A DNA stretch of 44,102 nucleotides, taken from positions 1-44,102 of the forward strand of contig JBBRWV010000012.1 in assembly GCA_038248985.1 (NCBI GenBank), in the 5' to 3' direction. Made by a program: the position numbers and the translations under genes. Under the pieces are notes generated by a model. That model saw nothing but the letters and a program-made list of their open reading frames with translations. It ran no database searches and was not told the origin of the DNA. Positions within the stretch are counted from its first letter, which is position 1, and each line of letters starts with the position of its first letter. Positions 32,415 to 40,039 of the stretch are shown here, in pieces. This DNA comes from JBBRWV01 sp038248985 (GTDB lineage: Bacteria > Planctomycetota > Phycisphaerae > WQYP01).

Positions 32415-33641
32415 TTATTTGACGAGTTGGCTCATTTTGAAAATGGGCAGAATTATCGACATAGCGATAAACCCGACGACGCCGCCCATCGCGACAATCA
32501 TTATCGGTTCGATCATGCTGGTAACAGCCTTGATCGTGACTTTCAGTTCCTTGTTGTAGAATTTGGAGACGCTGTCGAGCGTTTCGCCCAGCTTTCCGGA
32601 CTCCTCCCCCGCGGAAATCATCTGCACAACGGACCTGGGAAGCAAAGGGCTCTTTTGCAGCGGCTGACTGATCTTTTTGCCCTGCTTGACGCTGGCGTAT
32701 ACCGCGCGCCACATGCGGCGGTAGAGCATGTTGCCACTGATGTCGGCGGTGATCGCCAAGGTGTCGAGCATGGGCACGCCGGCATTGATCAACTCGCCCA
32801 TCGTGTGCAAAGAGCGGCTGATGTAGAGCGCACGGAACATTTTTTTGAAGAGAGGAACGGTCAGTTTGACCTTGTCCCACCAGAGTCGTCCCCACTGGGT
32901 CTGGATCATGGTCCAGAAGCTCCAGGCGGCGGCGCCAGCACCCATGAGCAGAAGGTACCAGTAGTTTCGCATGATGCCTGAAAGAATGAGAAGGACCTTG
33001 GTGGGAACGGGCAGGATGTTTTCTTTGCCTTTGAAGATGCTGACGAATTCCGGAACGACGAACAACAACAGGAACACGGTGGTGCCGATTGCCATGATGA
33101 AGATGATTGCCGGATAGACCATGGCGCCGGCGACCATTTGGCGTGTTTCCATCTGCTGATTCAGATATTCGGTAATCCGTTCGAGCATGTGTCCGAACGA
33201 GCCGGAGAGCTCCGACGCTTTCACCATGTTGATATAAAGCGGGCTGAACACCTTGGGGTGTTTGGCGAGAGCTTCGGAGAAGGCTTTACCGGATTCCACG
33301 TCTTTTTTAATTTGATTGAGGATATCTTTAAACTTGGGGTTTTCAGCTTGATCGGAAATGGCATCGATCGCGGCGCGTATGGAAATGCCCGCCTTGATCA
33401 TCACCGAAAGCTGATTGGTGAAGCTCGCCACGTCCTTGAGACCGGGACCGGCGGAAAGCGAAAAATTGAGCAGATTGCCCAATGACGCCTTGGCTTTGCT
33501 GGCATCAATAGGCGCAAGCGCTAGAATATAGCCTTGTTGAGCGCGCAGCATTTCGGACGCGGAACTCATGGACGAGGCGCTTAGCACCCCAGCCTGCACC
33601 TGGCCCGCCTGGGTCTTAATTTCATAACGATAGCTGGCCAT
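32415..33641 (-). CDS. pilC: Type IV pilus platform protein PilC (GspF family)
   Basis: 408 residues. The N-terminus MASYRYEIKTQAGQVQAGVL is typical. The two GspF domains carry SFTNQLSVMIKAGISIRAAID and the repeat ISRSLHTMGELINAGVPMLDT, with spans near AIIFIMAIGTTVFLLLFVVP, YWYLLLMGAGAAAWSF and IMIVAMGGVVGFIAMSIILP. PilC is the inner-membrane platform coupling PilB/PilT rotation to pilin insertion. ATG 33641 is chosen; a TTG two codons upstream is unlikely. It is the last gene of the operon and is followed by a strong terminator. Confidence 0.94.
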   Translation of the reverse strand: MASYRYEIKTQAGQVQAGVLSASSMSSASEMLRAQQGYILALAPIDASKAKASLGNLLNFSLSAGPGLKDVASFTNQLSVMIKAGISIRAAIDAISDQAENPKFKDILNQIKKDVESGKAFSEALAKHPKVFSPLYINMVKASELSGSFGHMLERITEYLNQQMETRQMVAGAMVYPAIIFIMAIGTTVFLLLFVVPEFVSIFKGKENILPVPTKVLLILSGIMRNYWYLLLMGAGAAAWSFWTMIQTQWGRLWWDKVKLTVPLFKKMFRALYISRSLHTMGELINAGVPMLDTLAITADISGNMLYRRMWRAVYASVKQGKKISQPLQKSPLLPRSVVQMISAGEESGKLGETLDSVSKFYNKELKVTIKAVTSMIEPIMIVAMGGVVGFIAMSIILPIFKMSQLVK

Positions 33642-33698
33642 ACTCAATTCACTTCGGCTAATTTGATCGGTAGGTTAAGTCCGAAAAACATTGGCGCT

Positions 33699-34757
33699 TC
33701 ACGCCACCAGTTGCCGTTCCAGTTTGTCTGGATGATGGGCCATGGCAATGGCGTCTTCCTTGCTGATTTTGCCGTTGAAATAGAGTTGCTTGATCGCCGT
33801 ATCCATGGTCTGCATCCCCAGCGCACGACTGGTCTCAATGACGTTGTGAATCTCATAAATGCGGTTCTCGCGGATAAGGTTTCGAACCGCGGGCGTGCAG
33901 ATCAGAATTTCCACGCCGGGGATCATCCCGGGTTGATCGATGCGTTTAAAGAGCACCTGGCAGATTACGGCTTGCAGAGTGTTGGCGAGCATGGAGCGTA
34001 TCTGGTTCTGCTGTTCACCGGGATAAATATCGATAATACGTTCGATGGTTTGCGCAGCGTTGTTGGTATGAAGGGTGCTGAGAACGAAGTGGCCGGTTTC
34101 CGCGGCGGTGATGGCGGCGGAGGTGGTTTCGAGGTCGCGCATTTCGCCGACGAGAATGATGTCCGGATCTTGACGGAGTACATGTTTGAGGCCGCTGCTG
34201 AAACTGGGTACGTCGCTGCCCACTTCACGCTGTTCGATCGCGCATTTGTTACTGTGCAGGATGTATTCGATCGGATCTTCCAGGGTGATGATATGCTTGT
34301 GATAGCGTTTATTCATGGCATCGATCATCGCGGCCAGCGTCGTCGATTTGCCGGAGCCGGTGTCACCCGTAACAAGTACGAGGCCGCGAGGGAGGTAGGT
34401 GAGACGCGTAATGGTTTCAGGCAATTGCAGCGCATCCAGGGCACGCACCTTGTCGGTAATCAAACGGAAAGCCATGGCCACCGTATTGCGCTGAAAGTGC
34501 GCATTTACGCGAAATCGTGCCATTCCGGGCATTTCATAGGAGAAGTCGGAATCGCGTTTTTCCATAAATGCTTCGATTCGGACTTCGCTGATCATTTCCC
34601 GGAGCATCGCCATGGCGACTTCGGCGGTGATGATCGGAAACTCGGTGGGAGTCATTTGCGTGTGGAGGCGGATAAGCGGCGGGTGGCCGACGATGATGTG
34701 GATGTCTGACGCCTTGTTGTCTATGGCGGTCTTCAATATATCCTGCAGGATTGACAT
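33699..34757 (-). CDS. pilT: Pilus retraction ATPase PilT
   Basis: 352 residues. The N-terminal domain (ASDIHIIVGHPPLIRLH) is followed by Walker A GDTGSGKST, the Asp box ITLEDPIEYI, Walker B LRQDPDIILVGEMRD, the His box STLHTNNAAQTIERII, and the PilT hallmark TPAVRNLIRE. PilT is the hexameric motor that depolymerises the pilus and drives twitching. ATG 34757 is preferred to 34799 because AAGGGA precedes it and its length matches the family. It follows pilB by 50 bp. Confidence 0.95.
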   Translation of the reverse strand: MSILQDILKTAIDNKASDIHIIVGHPPLIRLHTQMTPTEFPIITAEVAMAMLREMISEVRIEAFMEKRDSDFSYEMPGMARFRVNAHFQRNTVAMAFRLITDKVRALDALQLPETITRLTYLPRGLVLVTGDTGSGKSTTLAAMIDAMNKRYHKHIITLEDPIEYILHSNKCAIEQREVGSDVPSFSSGLKHVLRQDPDIILVGEMRDLETTSAAITAAETGHFVLSTLHTNNAAQTIERIIDIYPGEQQNQIRSMLANTLQAVICQVLFKRIDQPGMIPGVEILICTPAVRNLIRENRIYEIHNVIETSRALGMQTMDTAIKQLYFNGKISKEDAIAMAHHPDKLERQLVA

Positions 34758-34807
34758 GTCATTTCCCTTGTTAGGCGTCTCTTGAGGGTTATCGGCCATC
34801 TTGCGGC

Positions 34808-36679
34808 CTACATTGTGTTTTCCGTTGCAGAGAGGACCTCTTCGACAGTTGTGAGGCCAGAGGCGACTTTCTGGAGGCCGTCCTCACGGAGGCCCATCAT
34901 TCCACGTTCTTTGCAGATACGGCGAAGCTCCGTCACGTTGGGGCTGCGAACAATCAGATCGCGCGCGACATCATCAAGCACGAGCAACTCATAGACGCCG
35001 ATGCGGCCTTTATAGCCCGTGTTGCGGCAGCGATCACAGCCACGACCGCGGCAAATTTTGTCCGGATCGAAGCCGCGGCCTCGTAGAAAATCCCGCATGT
35101 CGCCATCGACGGCGGGAGTGACTTCCTTGCAGTCTGGACATATCTTGCGAACCAGGCGCTGCGCCAGGACGGCATTAACGGCGGCACTAATCAAATAGGG
35201 CTCCACGCCGATATTGATGAGACGGGTCACACTGCTGGGTGCGTCATTGGTGTGCAACGTGCTCAAGACAAGGTGGCCGGTCAACGATGCCTGCACCGCG
35301 ATGTGCGCTGTTTCCTGGTCGCGGATTTCGCCCAACATGATGACGTCGGGATCCTGACGCAAGAGCGCCCGCAGAGCCGCGGCGAATGTCATGCCAATTT
35401 TTTCCTGGACTTGTATCTGGTTTGCGAAGCCGAGGTGGTATTCGACCGGATCCTCAACGGTGCTGACATTGAGCCGGTTGCCATCCATGCAGCGAAGGCA
35501 TGAATAAAGGGTTGTCGTTTTGCCGCTGCCGGTCGGGCCGGTAACGAGAATAATGCCGTTGGGGCGATCTATCTGTTTGTGCAAAATTGTGAGCATGTCA
35601 TCGCTGAAGCCGAGTTGTTCAAGGCCGAGCATGATCGATCGATTGTCCAAGATACGGATGACCGTCTTTTCGCCGTATTGCGTGGGTACGGTGCTTACGC
35701 GCAGGTCGACGTGGCGCCCGTGAACCATCGTTCGGATACGACCGTCTTGGGGTAAGCGACGTTCGGAGATATCCATGTTGGCCATGATTTTCAGGCGGCT
35801 GACCACGGCGGCCTGCATGGAAAAGGGCGGATTCATAGCCTCGAAGAGCACGCCATCAATACGAAATCGAATGACCAGACGCTTCTCATGGGGCTCAATA
35901 TGAATATCGCTCGCGCCCTGCTTGATGGCATCGAATATAAGGAAATTGACCAGGCGAATTACCGGGCTCTCACCCGATGCCTTGGCGAGGTCGGTTACCT
36001 CTTCTTTTTCTTCCTCAACAATCTCAAGTTCTTCCTGTCCCATGTCCTTAATGATTTCGTCGAACTTTTCACCTTCCGCGTTAGCCGAATTGCCGGCCTC
36101 AATGGCCGCGGTTATGTGGCTGGCGCAGACGACCACAACTTTGAGGTGCTTGCCATTGAGTTTGCGCCGCAGCTCATCCAGCAGAAACACGTCCGCCGGA
36201 TCGGCCAAACCGATGGTCAGTTTGTTTTCAGCACTGTGCAGGCAGCAGCAACTGCGCGACTTCATAAATTCGGGCGTGAGCAGATCAAAGGCGTGTCGGT
36301 CCACTTTGCGGGGATCAATCGGCTCATAGGGCAGCCCCATCAATTCGGCGGAACCACGCTGGATGTCCTCTTCTTTGGCGGCCCCCATTTCCAATAGAAT
36401 CTGCCCCATGCGTTTTCCACGGCTGGTCGCCTGAACGCTCCGCGCCTGGATGATCTTTTCCGGCTCCACGAGGCCGCGTGAGACGAGTATGTCTTCCATG
36501 GTCTTGCGGTGGGCAGGTGCTTTTTGAGGGGTCCAGAGTGGCGGAAAGGAACCTGCGACAGTATTTGAGGGTGGGGAGGCGGCGGCGCTATCGCGAGAGA
36601 TAGTGTGCGGTTCCAGCGTCGGGGCGACGACGCCATCATCCATTTGCTCCAGCAGTTTATCAACTTGGCTTTTGGCCAT
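34808..36679 (-). CDS. pilB: Pilus extension ATPase PilB
   Basis: 623 residues. An N-terminal ~60-residue low-complexity segment is followed by the MshEN/T2SSE_N domain (ILVSRGLVEPEKIIQAR ... GLPYEPIDP). Then come ASDIHIEPHE, Walker A GPTGSGKTTT, LRQDPDVIMLGEIRDQETA and STLHTNDAPSSVTRLI. The zinc-binding four-Cys element CPDCKE ... GCDRCRNTGYKGR is present. MshEN domains often bind cyclic di-GMP, so pilus extension may be c-di-GMP controlled; that is inference. An acidic stretch (EEELEIVEEEKEE-like, ~220-235) separates the domains. Its ATG overlaps the stop of the pilP-like gene by one base. Confidence 0.95.
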   Translation of the reverse strand: MAKSQVDKLLEQMDDGVVAPTLEPHTISRDSAAASPPSNTVAGSFPPLWTPQKAPAHRKTMEDILVSRGLVEPEKIIQARSVQATSRGKRMGQILLEMGAAKEEDIQRGSAELMGLPYEPIDPRKVDRHAFDLLTPEFMKSRSCCCLHSAENKLTIGLADPADVFLLDELRRKLNGKHLKVVVVCASHITAAIEAGNSANAEGEKFDEIIKDMGQEELEIVEEEKEEVTDLAKASGESPVIRLVNFLIFDAIKQGASDIHIEPHEKRLVIRFRIDGVLFEAMNPPFSMQAAVVSRLKIMANMDISERRLPQDGRIRTMVHGRHVDLRVSTVPTQYGEKTVIRILDNRSIMLGLEQLGFSDDMLTILHKQIDRPNGIILVTGPTGSGKTTTLYSCLRCMDGNRLNVSTVEDPVEYHLGFANQIQVQEKIGMTFAAALRALLRQDPDVIMLGEIRDQETAHIAVQASLTGHLVLSTLHTNDAPSSVTRLINIGVEPYLISAAVNAVLAQRLVRKICPDCKEVTPAVDGDMRDFLRGRGFDPDKICRGRGCDRCRNTGYKGRIGVYELLVLDDVARDLIVRSPNVTELRRICKERGMMGLREDGLQKVASGLTTVEEVLSATENTM

Positions 36680-37365
36680 TATCGTGTTCCATCCAGGCTG
36701 GGACGCGTCAATTTGAGCTCGAACTTCTGGTTTTCATAGGTCAGGAGGACTCGGCTTGATTCAATCTCTGCGATTGTCAGGCTGCCGATTTTCGTACCGA
36801 CGCCCACCAGTCGATTATTGATCATGGCCATGGAGCCAGTCTTACTGCGCATGATGCTTTGCAACTTCAGGCCGTTGAATGTTTCCGCGACTTTGCGCAT
36901 TTTCTCGATATCCGCCTGGTTAGCGGGTGCGGCAATGGGTTGATTGTCGATCATCGCCATCGTGGGGCGGGATTCTTCCACGGCAAAGGGATCGTGCGGC
37001 AATTCCGGCGGGCTGCCCGCCTGCGAACCGAGGTAGCTGTAGAACATCCGAACCAGGGATCGGGTATCAGAGAACAGATTTTTGATTTGATCGGTCTTGC
37101 CATCACGTTCGAGCAGTTCAGTAATTGCGGTGGAAACCTTGAGTTCCTTGGCGACCTGTTCGGCATTGGCGGAGCGCGGCTTGTTTTGCAGACCCAGCAG
37201 GTAAATCACGACGAGCGCAGAGGCGAAACTGGCAATCAGGGCCAACGTCGCAGTATTGAACTTCGGCTTTGCCGTTTCCCCAAATCCGGCATCCGACGTA
37301 GCTTCGCCGCCCACGCCCAGGGGCATCTGTACGTCGTCGCCGCTGGTGTTCCATTGCTGACTCAT
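36679..37365 (-). CDS. PilP/GspC-like inner-membrane assembly protein
   Basis: 228 residues. A polar N-terminus, one span (TLALIASFASALVVIYLLGL, ~40-59), a helical and linker part, and a C-terminal small beta domain: KTGSMAMINNRLVGVGTKIG, then LTIAEIESSRVLLTYENQKF. The pattern 'AMINN-x-LVGVG...V-L-x-Y-x-N' is the homology region of GspC and PilP that contacts the secretin. Position after pilO supports a PilP role, although its anchor is a membrane span and not the lipoprotein signal of canonical PilP. It overlaps pilO by 4 bp and pilB by 1 bp. Confidence 0.72.
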   Translation of the reverse strand: MSQQWNTSGDDVQMPLGVGGEATSDAGFGETAKPKFNTATLALIASFASALVVIYLLGLQNKPRSANAEQVAKELKVSTAITELLERDGKTDQIKNLFSDTRSLVRMFYSYLGSQAGSPPELPHDPFAVEESRPTMAMIDNQPIAAPANQADIEKMRKVAETFNGLKLQSIMRSKTGSMAMINNRLVGVGTKIGSLTIAEIESSRVLLTYENQKFELKLTRPSLDGTR

Positions 37366-37919
37366 TGTGCCACCGCCAGTTTCTGGCCATTGGAGGGTTC
37401 GAAGTAAATGGTGAGAATGAAATCCGCGGTTACACGACCGGTTTTTTCATCCAGGTCAATTTTCATTTCGCTGATCTTGGTAAGGCGTGGCAAGTGTTCC
37501 ACCTCCCAGAGATAAGGAAAGAAACCTTCTTTCAGTTTTCCATTGATCACCATACGGATCGGCTGTTCAGAATAGCTCGGGCCCTGGCTGGCTTTCATGC
37601 TGCGCACGCTCTTTGTCTGGAGACCATGTTTTTCCGCTAATTGCCAGACTTCCTTCAGCACCTTGTCCATTTCTTTTTCTTCGGGCAGACGGCTCTCCAG
37701 AAAGGAGATGGCCTTATGCAGCTCATCGATCTCGCCCTGCATGCTGTTTTTTCCGGCAAGAGCCTTGCGCAGCGATTGCAACTGCTGACGTTTGTCATTC
37801 ATCTCCACCACCGCCTGGTCCTTGCGCATCTGCAGAGGCTTGAACATGAGCAGGTACGATGCGATAGGCATCATCAGCAGCAGGATGACAAAGACCAATG
37901 TTCGCGGTCCAAATTGCAT
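37362..37919 (-). CDS. pilO: Type IV pilus alignment protein PilO
   Basis: 185 residues. One N-terminal span (TLVFVILLLMMPIASYLLMF), a coiled coil (EMNDKRQQLQSLRKALAGKN ... ELHKAISFLESRLPEEKEM), and the ferredoxin-like fold with VWQLAEKHGLQTKSVR, IRMVINGKLKEGFFPYLWEV and TADFILTIYFEP. PilO pairs with PilN in the periplasm to link PilM to the secretin. It starts 50 bp after pilN and overlaps the next gene by 4 bp (ATGA). Confidence 0.88.
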   Translation of the reverse strand: MQFGPRTLVFVILLLMMPIASYLLMFKPLQMRKDQAVVEMNDKRQQLQSLRKALAGKNSMQGEIDELHKAISFLESRLPEEKEMDKVLKEVWQLAEKHGLQTKSVRSMKASQGPSYSEQPIRMVINGKLKEGFFPYLWEVEHLPRLTKISEMKIDLDEKTGRVTADFILTIYFEPSNGQKLAVAQ

Positions 37920-37969
37920 GAATCACCAGTTCCTTCAGTCTCGAAAGTCTCGATCCAATCTCAGGATGT

Positions 37970-38671
37970 TCAGTTCGCTTGGGCCAGTCCGCGCAGATCA
38001 GCGAGCGGGTTCACCTTCATCTCGACCCGAAATCGACGAACAACCTCGCCGCTGGCGCCATCAGTGCCAGGCTTTTTGTATTCTTCGGAAAAAAGCAGAT
38101 TGACATCCTTCAGAAGCGAACTCTTCCCAAGTGCGGCGATGTATTGTGCGACCTGCCCGTCAGTAGCCGCCAGTCCCATGAGTTCCAAACCAACTTCCCA
38201 CTGGGGAACCCTGATATCCTCCTGCGACTTGCCTTCCTGATGGAGCTTGGATTTTTCCAGATCGCTCATGGGTGTGCCGCGCGGGGTCACCTGAATTTCC
38301 TTGCTTTTGAGTTCGAGCGTGAGAAGGCTTACGCCTTTAGGTTGCTGAGTGGTAAGTTCCTTCAGCAAGTCGCTGCGGCGCACCCGCTCCATCAAGGTGG
38401 TGGTGATTTCAGCCTTATTCATCATGCGGGCTTTTTCCTGGTGTAGCCGCTGCATCTCCGCCAGGTCGCTGTTGGCCTGTTCGTATTCCGTGCGGACTTT
38501 GTCCAGATTGTCAAAGGTTCTATTGGCTTGCCACTGGGTATAGAACCATGCGCCACATATGCCCCCAATCACCACGATCAGCAATCCGATGAAGACGGCG
38601 GCAGCGCGCGTGGCTTGGCGCTTTTCGACGTAGTCTTCGGGCAGGAAGTTCATGGAAGAATTGGTACTCAT
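37970..38671 (-). CDS. pilN: Type IV pilus protein PilN
   Basis: 233 residues. The cytoplasmic N-terminal peptide MSTNSSMNFLPEDYVEKR carries the INFLPEDY-like motif that binds PilM. Then one span (AAVFIGLLIVVIGGICGAWF), a coiled coil (LDKVRTEYEQANSDLAEMQR) and a periplasmic fold (LLKELTTQQPKGVSLLTLEL; VPQWEVGLELMGLAATDGQ). An insertion in the periplasmic part (EIQVTPRGTPMSDLEKSK) makes it longer than usual. ATG 38671 has GAGGAG upstream. Confidence 0.9.
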   Translation of the reverse strand: MSTNSSMNFLPEDYVEKRQATRAAAVFIGLLIVVIGGICGAWFYTQWQANRTFDNLDKVRTEYEQANSDLAEMQRLHQEKARMMNKAEITTTLMERVRRSDLLKELTTQQPKGVSLLTLELKSKEIQVTPRGTPMSDLEKSKLHQEGKSQEDIRVPQWEVGLELMGLAATDGQVAQYIAALGKSSLLKDVNLLFSEEYKKPGTDGASGEVVRRFRVEMKVNPLADLRGLAQAN

Positions 38672-38695
38672 AGGACTCCTCAAGTTCGCCTGGGT

Positions 38696-39826
38696 CTATT
38701 CGGCCGCGATGCCCATGGCCAGCCCCACGGCGATTGCCCAGCCGGGTTGGGGTGAACGCGTGTCAACGCCGACTTTTACGCTGTCATCCTTGACTAATCT
38801 GGACAGCGGATCGCCAAGAATTGCAGGCAGATCGAGTCGTTGCGCAATGTCCTGGCACAGTGCAATGTGCCGGCTTTCTCCGCCGACAAATATCACCCGG
38901 TCAATGGCCCGGCTGGGAAAAATACTTTCGTAGTAGCGCACACACATCTGCAAGTCGACGACGAGCGTGTCGATCGAATCGACCAAGGCCGTTTTGACTT
39001 TTTCCGCCGTCGCTTCATCAATGCCTTCAGAGTGGTGCGCATTGCCGATCGCGTCGGCAGGACGAAGTGCCGTTTGCGCCCAATCCGATATTTTGATTCG
39101 GATGTTTTTTGCGGCGATGACATCGCGTTTGAGGGCTTCGCCGGCCTTGCGATTGAGCAAATCCCCGCCGATCGGAATATGTTTAGCGAAAACCATCGCG
39201 CGGCCGTGTGCAATGACCACGTGCGTACTGCCGGCGCCGATGTCGACAAAGAGCGTGCAGATGTGTTCGTCGCTCTTGCGGCGGAAGAGATTGGTGAAGC
39301 ATTCGATGAGCGCTGATGGCTCGACATGAATTCCGACGATTTCCAGCTTCGCGCGACTCAACACTCCCAGGTGCCGCTCGACAGCATCGCGCGGCGCGGC
39401 CATCAGGATGATTTCCTGCCGGACTTCACCATTCTGATAGACCTCGCCGGAAACGGTGTGACGAAGCACCGCGCGATGAGAATCAAAAGGGAGTTTTCCT
39501 GCGGACTCAAACGGCAGCGCTTTGATAAGTTCTTCCGCCCCCATCTTGGCCATTCGCAGGTGCTGTACCGCCATGTAGCTGGCAGGCAAACAGGTAACGG
39601 CCTGTTTGCCTTTGAAATGTTCGGCGGTCATGCGACGTAATGCTTCCACGACGAACGAATCGCGTTCGACCGGCTTGGCGCGAATTCCATCCGGAATTAC
39701 TTCACACGCGGCGGCAATCAATCGATGCTGATTGTCTCGGGGTTCAATCTGCAGCAGTTTAATGGTGTCCGTGCCGATATCCACGGCGATGGGGTTCACA
39801 CGACTGCTGAAAAAGCTGAAAGCCAT
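38696..39826 (-). CDS. pilM: Type IV pilus actin-like protein PilM
   Basis: 376 residues of the FtsA/actin-like fold. Nucleotide-binding signatures: AVDIGTDTIKLLQIE at the N-terminus, TLFVDIGAGSTHVVIAHGRA in the middle and VIFVGGESRHIALCQDIA toward the end. PilM binds ATP and the N-terminal peptide of PilN, forming the cytoplasmic ring of the alignment complex. ATG 39826 has AGAGGCG upstream. It is the first gene of the operon and is preceded by a leader of at least 100 nt that can fold into several stems. Confidence 0.92.
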   Translation of the reverse strand: MAFSFFSSRVNPIAVDIGTDTIKLLQIEPRDNQHRLIAAACEVIPDGIRAKPVERDSFVVEALRRMTAEHFKGKQAVTCLPASYMAVQHLRMAKMGAEELIKALPFESAGKLPFDSHRAVLRHTVSGEVYQNGEVRQEIILMAAPRDAVERHLGVLSRAKLEIVGIHVEPSALIECFTNLFRRKSDEHICTLFVDIGAGSTHVVIAHGRAMVFAKHIPIGGDLLNRKAGEALKRDVIAAKNIRIKISDWAQTALRPADAIGNAHHSEGIDEATAEKVKTALVDSIDTLVVDLQMCVRYYESIFPSRAIDRVIFVGGESRHIALCQDIAQRLDLPAILGDPLSRLVKDDSVKVGVDTRSPQPGWAIAVGLAMGIAAE

Positions 39827-39842
39827 TTTCGTTCGCCTCTAA

Positions 39843-39945
39843 CACCCCCGATGCCCTCGGGGTGCGGGTGCCTCCGCAGGGATACCGGCGATGCATCCCA
39901 GCACCGTGCCTATCGACTGTGCAGCCTGCGTGGTTTAGGCATCCG
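39843..39945 (-). promoter_or_regulatory. Structured 5' leader of the pilM operon
   Basis: Three separate pairings lie in the 213-bp gap between pilM and the EF-G-like gene: CACCCC(C)GA with TCGGGGTG (39843-39864); nested GGTGC/GCACC (39867-39871, 39901-39905) enclosing GGGAT/ATCCC (39879-39883, 39895-39899); and GCCTA/TAGGC (39908-39912, 39936-39940). The first stem sits just upstream of the ribosome-binding site. No known riboswitch consensus fits that I can recognise. A cis-acting RNA is inferred. Confidence 0.4.
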
Positions 39946-40039
39946 ATCCGGAATTTGCGAACGAAATGGATTGTGTCTGATAACCTCCCGCGTCACTTAG
40001 TCAGCGCCCGATAATGACTCTCGCTACTGTGTCGGCGGT

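Noticed and set aside
39843..39945. A cyclic di-GMP class I riboswitch, suggested by CCTAAACCACGCAGGC in the pilM leader
   Set aside because: The AAACC and ACGCA elements are adjacent instead of being separated by the required stem, and the receptor half is missing. Kept only as an unassigned structured leader.
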